DNA from: Prevotella sp. UBA3837
GTDB lineage: Bacteria; Bacteroidota; Bacteroidia; Bacteroidales; Bacteroidaceae
Assembly (NCBI GenBank): GCA_002392835.1
Contig: DGHX01000043.1
Coordinates: 323 to 7,153, forward strand
DNA: 6,831 nucleotides
Reading direction: 5' to 3'
A program made the translations under genes and the position numbers. Below the pieces are notes generated by a model. That model was not told the DNA's origin. It made no database searches and saw only the letters and a program-made list of their open reading frames with translations. Positions 6,216 to 6,831 of the stretch are shown piece after piece. Within the stretch, counting starts at the first letter, position 1; the number at the start of each line of letters is the position of its first letter.

Positions 6216-6383
6216 TTTGCTGCCGCCCAAAGGCAGGCGTGCCGACTTCATCTTCCATCGGAGTTCTTCAATTAAAAGAAACAAATATTATTAACGAACA
6301 ATAATTAAAAAAAGAAGAGCGCAAAAGTGCAGGTGCAAGGGAGTGCGGTAGCAAATCCTTCACTCTTCACTCTTCACTCTTCA
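6188..6383. repeat. Heptamer-ended inverted-repeat element in the groES-groEL spacer
   Basis: The left arm (6188-6228) is four TGAAGAG-type heptamers followed by TTTGCTGCCGCCC. The right arm (6343-6383) is the reverse complement, GTGCGGTAGCAAATCC followed by repeated TTCACTC units. Hand alignment of the 41-nt arms gives 37 Watson-Crick pairs, 2 G-U and 2 mismatches. The symmetry extends 13 nt inward past the heptamers, so it is not simply two chance arrays. The 114-nt interior (6229-6342) contains no gene. It has a small AT hairpin, ATTATT/AATAAT at 6287-6305, and an A-run at 6307-6313. The right arm ends 12 nt before the groEL ATG. No -7 box for a separate groEL promoter was found inside. 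Regulatory or mobile nature is inferred. The same layout occurs at 543-664. Confidence 0.88.
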
Positions 6384-6385
6384 CT
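6358..6385. repeat. Tandem heptamer array, 4 x CTTCACT (right end, inverted)
   Basis: Four exact CTTCACT units at 6358-6364, 6365-6371, 6372-6378 and 6379-6385, the reverse complement of the left-end array. They finish 10 nt before the groEL start codon. The copies here are perfect, whereas the left array has two variant units. Confidence 0.93.
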
Positions 6386-6395
6386 TAACAAAGTT

Positions 6396-6831
6396 ATGGC
6401 AAAAGACATTAAATTCAATATTGAGGCCCGCGAACTGATGAAGCAGGGCGTCGACCAGTTGGCTAACGCAGTAAAGGTGACCCTCGGACCGAAGGGCCGC
6501 AACGTAGTGATTGAGAAGAAGTTCGGTGCTCCGCAGATTACCAAGGACGGTGTCACCGTGGCCAAGGAGATTGAGCTGGAGGACCACTTCGAGAACACCG
6601 GCGCCCAGCTGGTGAAGAGCGTTGCCTCGAAGACTGGCGACGATGCCGGCGACGGCACCACCACCGCCACGCTGCTGGCCCAGGCCATCGTCAGCGAGGG
6701 CCTGAAGAACGTCACCGCCGGTGCCAACCCCATGGACCTGAAGCGCGGCATCGACAAGGCCGTGAAGACCGTCGTCGACCACATCAAGGAGAGCGCTGAG
6801 CTCGTGGGCGACAACTACGACAAGATTGAGC
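6396..6831 (+). CDS. groEL: Chaperonin GroEL (60 kDa, Hsp60), N-terminal part, cut by the window end
   Basis: ATP-driven double-ring chaperonin that encapsulates non-native proteins with GroES. The first 145 codons are present, covering the equatorial ATP-binding half. MAKDIKFNIEARELMKQGVD is the usual Bacteroidota start. The nucleotide-binding stretch VKVTLGPKGRNVV lies at about 26-38, and TKDGVTVAKEIELED (49-63) includes Asp51, equivalent to E. coli Asp52. GDGTTTAT, from about residue 85, includes Asp86, equivalent to the catalytic Asp87 of E. coli. NPMDLKRGIDKAV follows at about 115-130. All visible key residues are intact. Translation starts 10-12 nt after the inverted heptamer array with TTAACAAAGTT between, and no Shine-Dalgarno is seen. 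The remaining roughly 400 residues lie outside the window. Confidence 0.98.
   Translation, partial: MAKDIKFNIEARELMKQGVDQLANAVKVTLGPKGRNVVIEKKFGAPQITKDGVTVAKEIELEDHFENTGAQLVKSVASKTGDDAGDGTTTATLLAQAIVSEGLKNVTAGANPMDLKRGIDKAVKTVVDHIKESAELVGDNYDKIE

Noticed and set aside
543..6383. CRISPR array, from the regular short repeats in two spacers
   Set aside because: The repeats are 7 bp, directly contiguous without spacers, and no cas genes are in the window.

Overview
The window is a chromosomal segment from a member of the Bacteroidota, most likely Bacteroidales and probably a Prevotella-like genus. The evidence is a GC-rich coding style set between AT-rich spacers, starts without Shine-Dalgarno sequences but with A-rich leaders, a TAnnTTTG-type -7 promoter box (1726-1733), a long EF-Ts with an extended C-terminal half, an Ala/Glu-rich tail on ribosomal protein S2, and a secreted multidomain family 2 glycoside hydrolase. 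The genus is inferred, not proven. All genes are on the + strand.

Layout. (1) 1-1723: translation operon, the 3' part of rpsB (S2), then tsf (EF-Ts), closed by a strong intrinsic terminator at 1683-1723. (2) 1726-5771: a two-gene unit that starts from a promoter box two bases after that terminator's T-run. It encodes a 1011-aa exported GH2 enzyme and, 10 nt after its stop codon, a 300-aa single-pass membrane protein with a TPR-like region and a beta-rich C-terminal domain. It ends at a 13-bp-stem terminator (5736-5771). (3) 5772-6831: the chaperonin operon, a structured and A-rich leader, groES, a long spacer, and the first 145 codons of groEL (cut by the window edge).

Most of the window is housekeeping. 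The structure not explained by genes is in the two intercistronic spacers, rpsB-tsf and groES-groEL. Each begins, inside the stop codon of the upstream gene, with four tandem heptamers (AATGCTT in one, TGAAGAG-type in the other). Each ends, 5 to 12 nt before the downstream ATG, with an inverted copy of that array. The arms pair over 27 nt (25 Watson-Crick pairs) and 41 nt (37 Watson-Crick plus 2 G-U). The heptamer sequences are unrelated but the architecture is the same, so this looks like a class of heptamer-ended inverted-repeat element rather than two copies of one sequence. Whether it is mobile, regulatory or a by-product of slippage cannot be decided from the sequence. I cannot exclude that such elements are already catalogued in Bacteroidales genomes.

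How the genes fit together: S2, EF-Ts and GroES/GroEL are core translation and folding genes. The GH2 enzyme and membrane protein are an accessory pair lodged between them, with no SusC/SusD, sensor or transporter visible here, so they do not look like part of a polysaccharide utilisation locus within this window.
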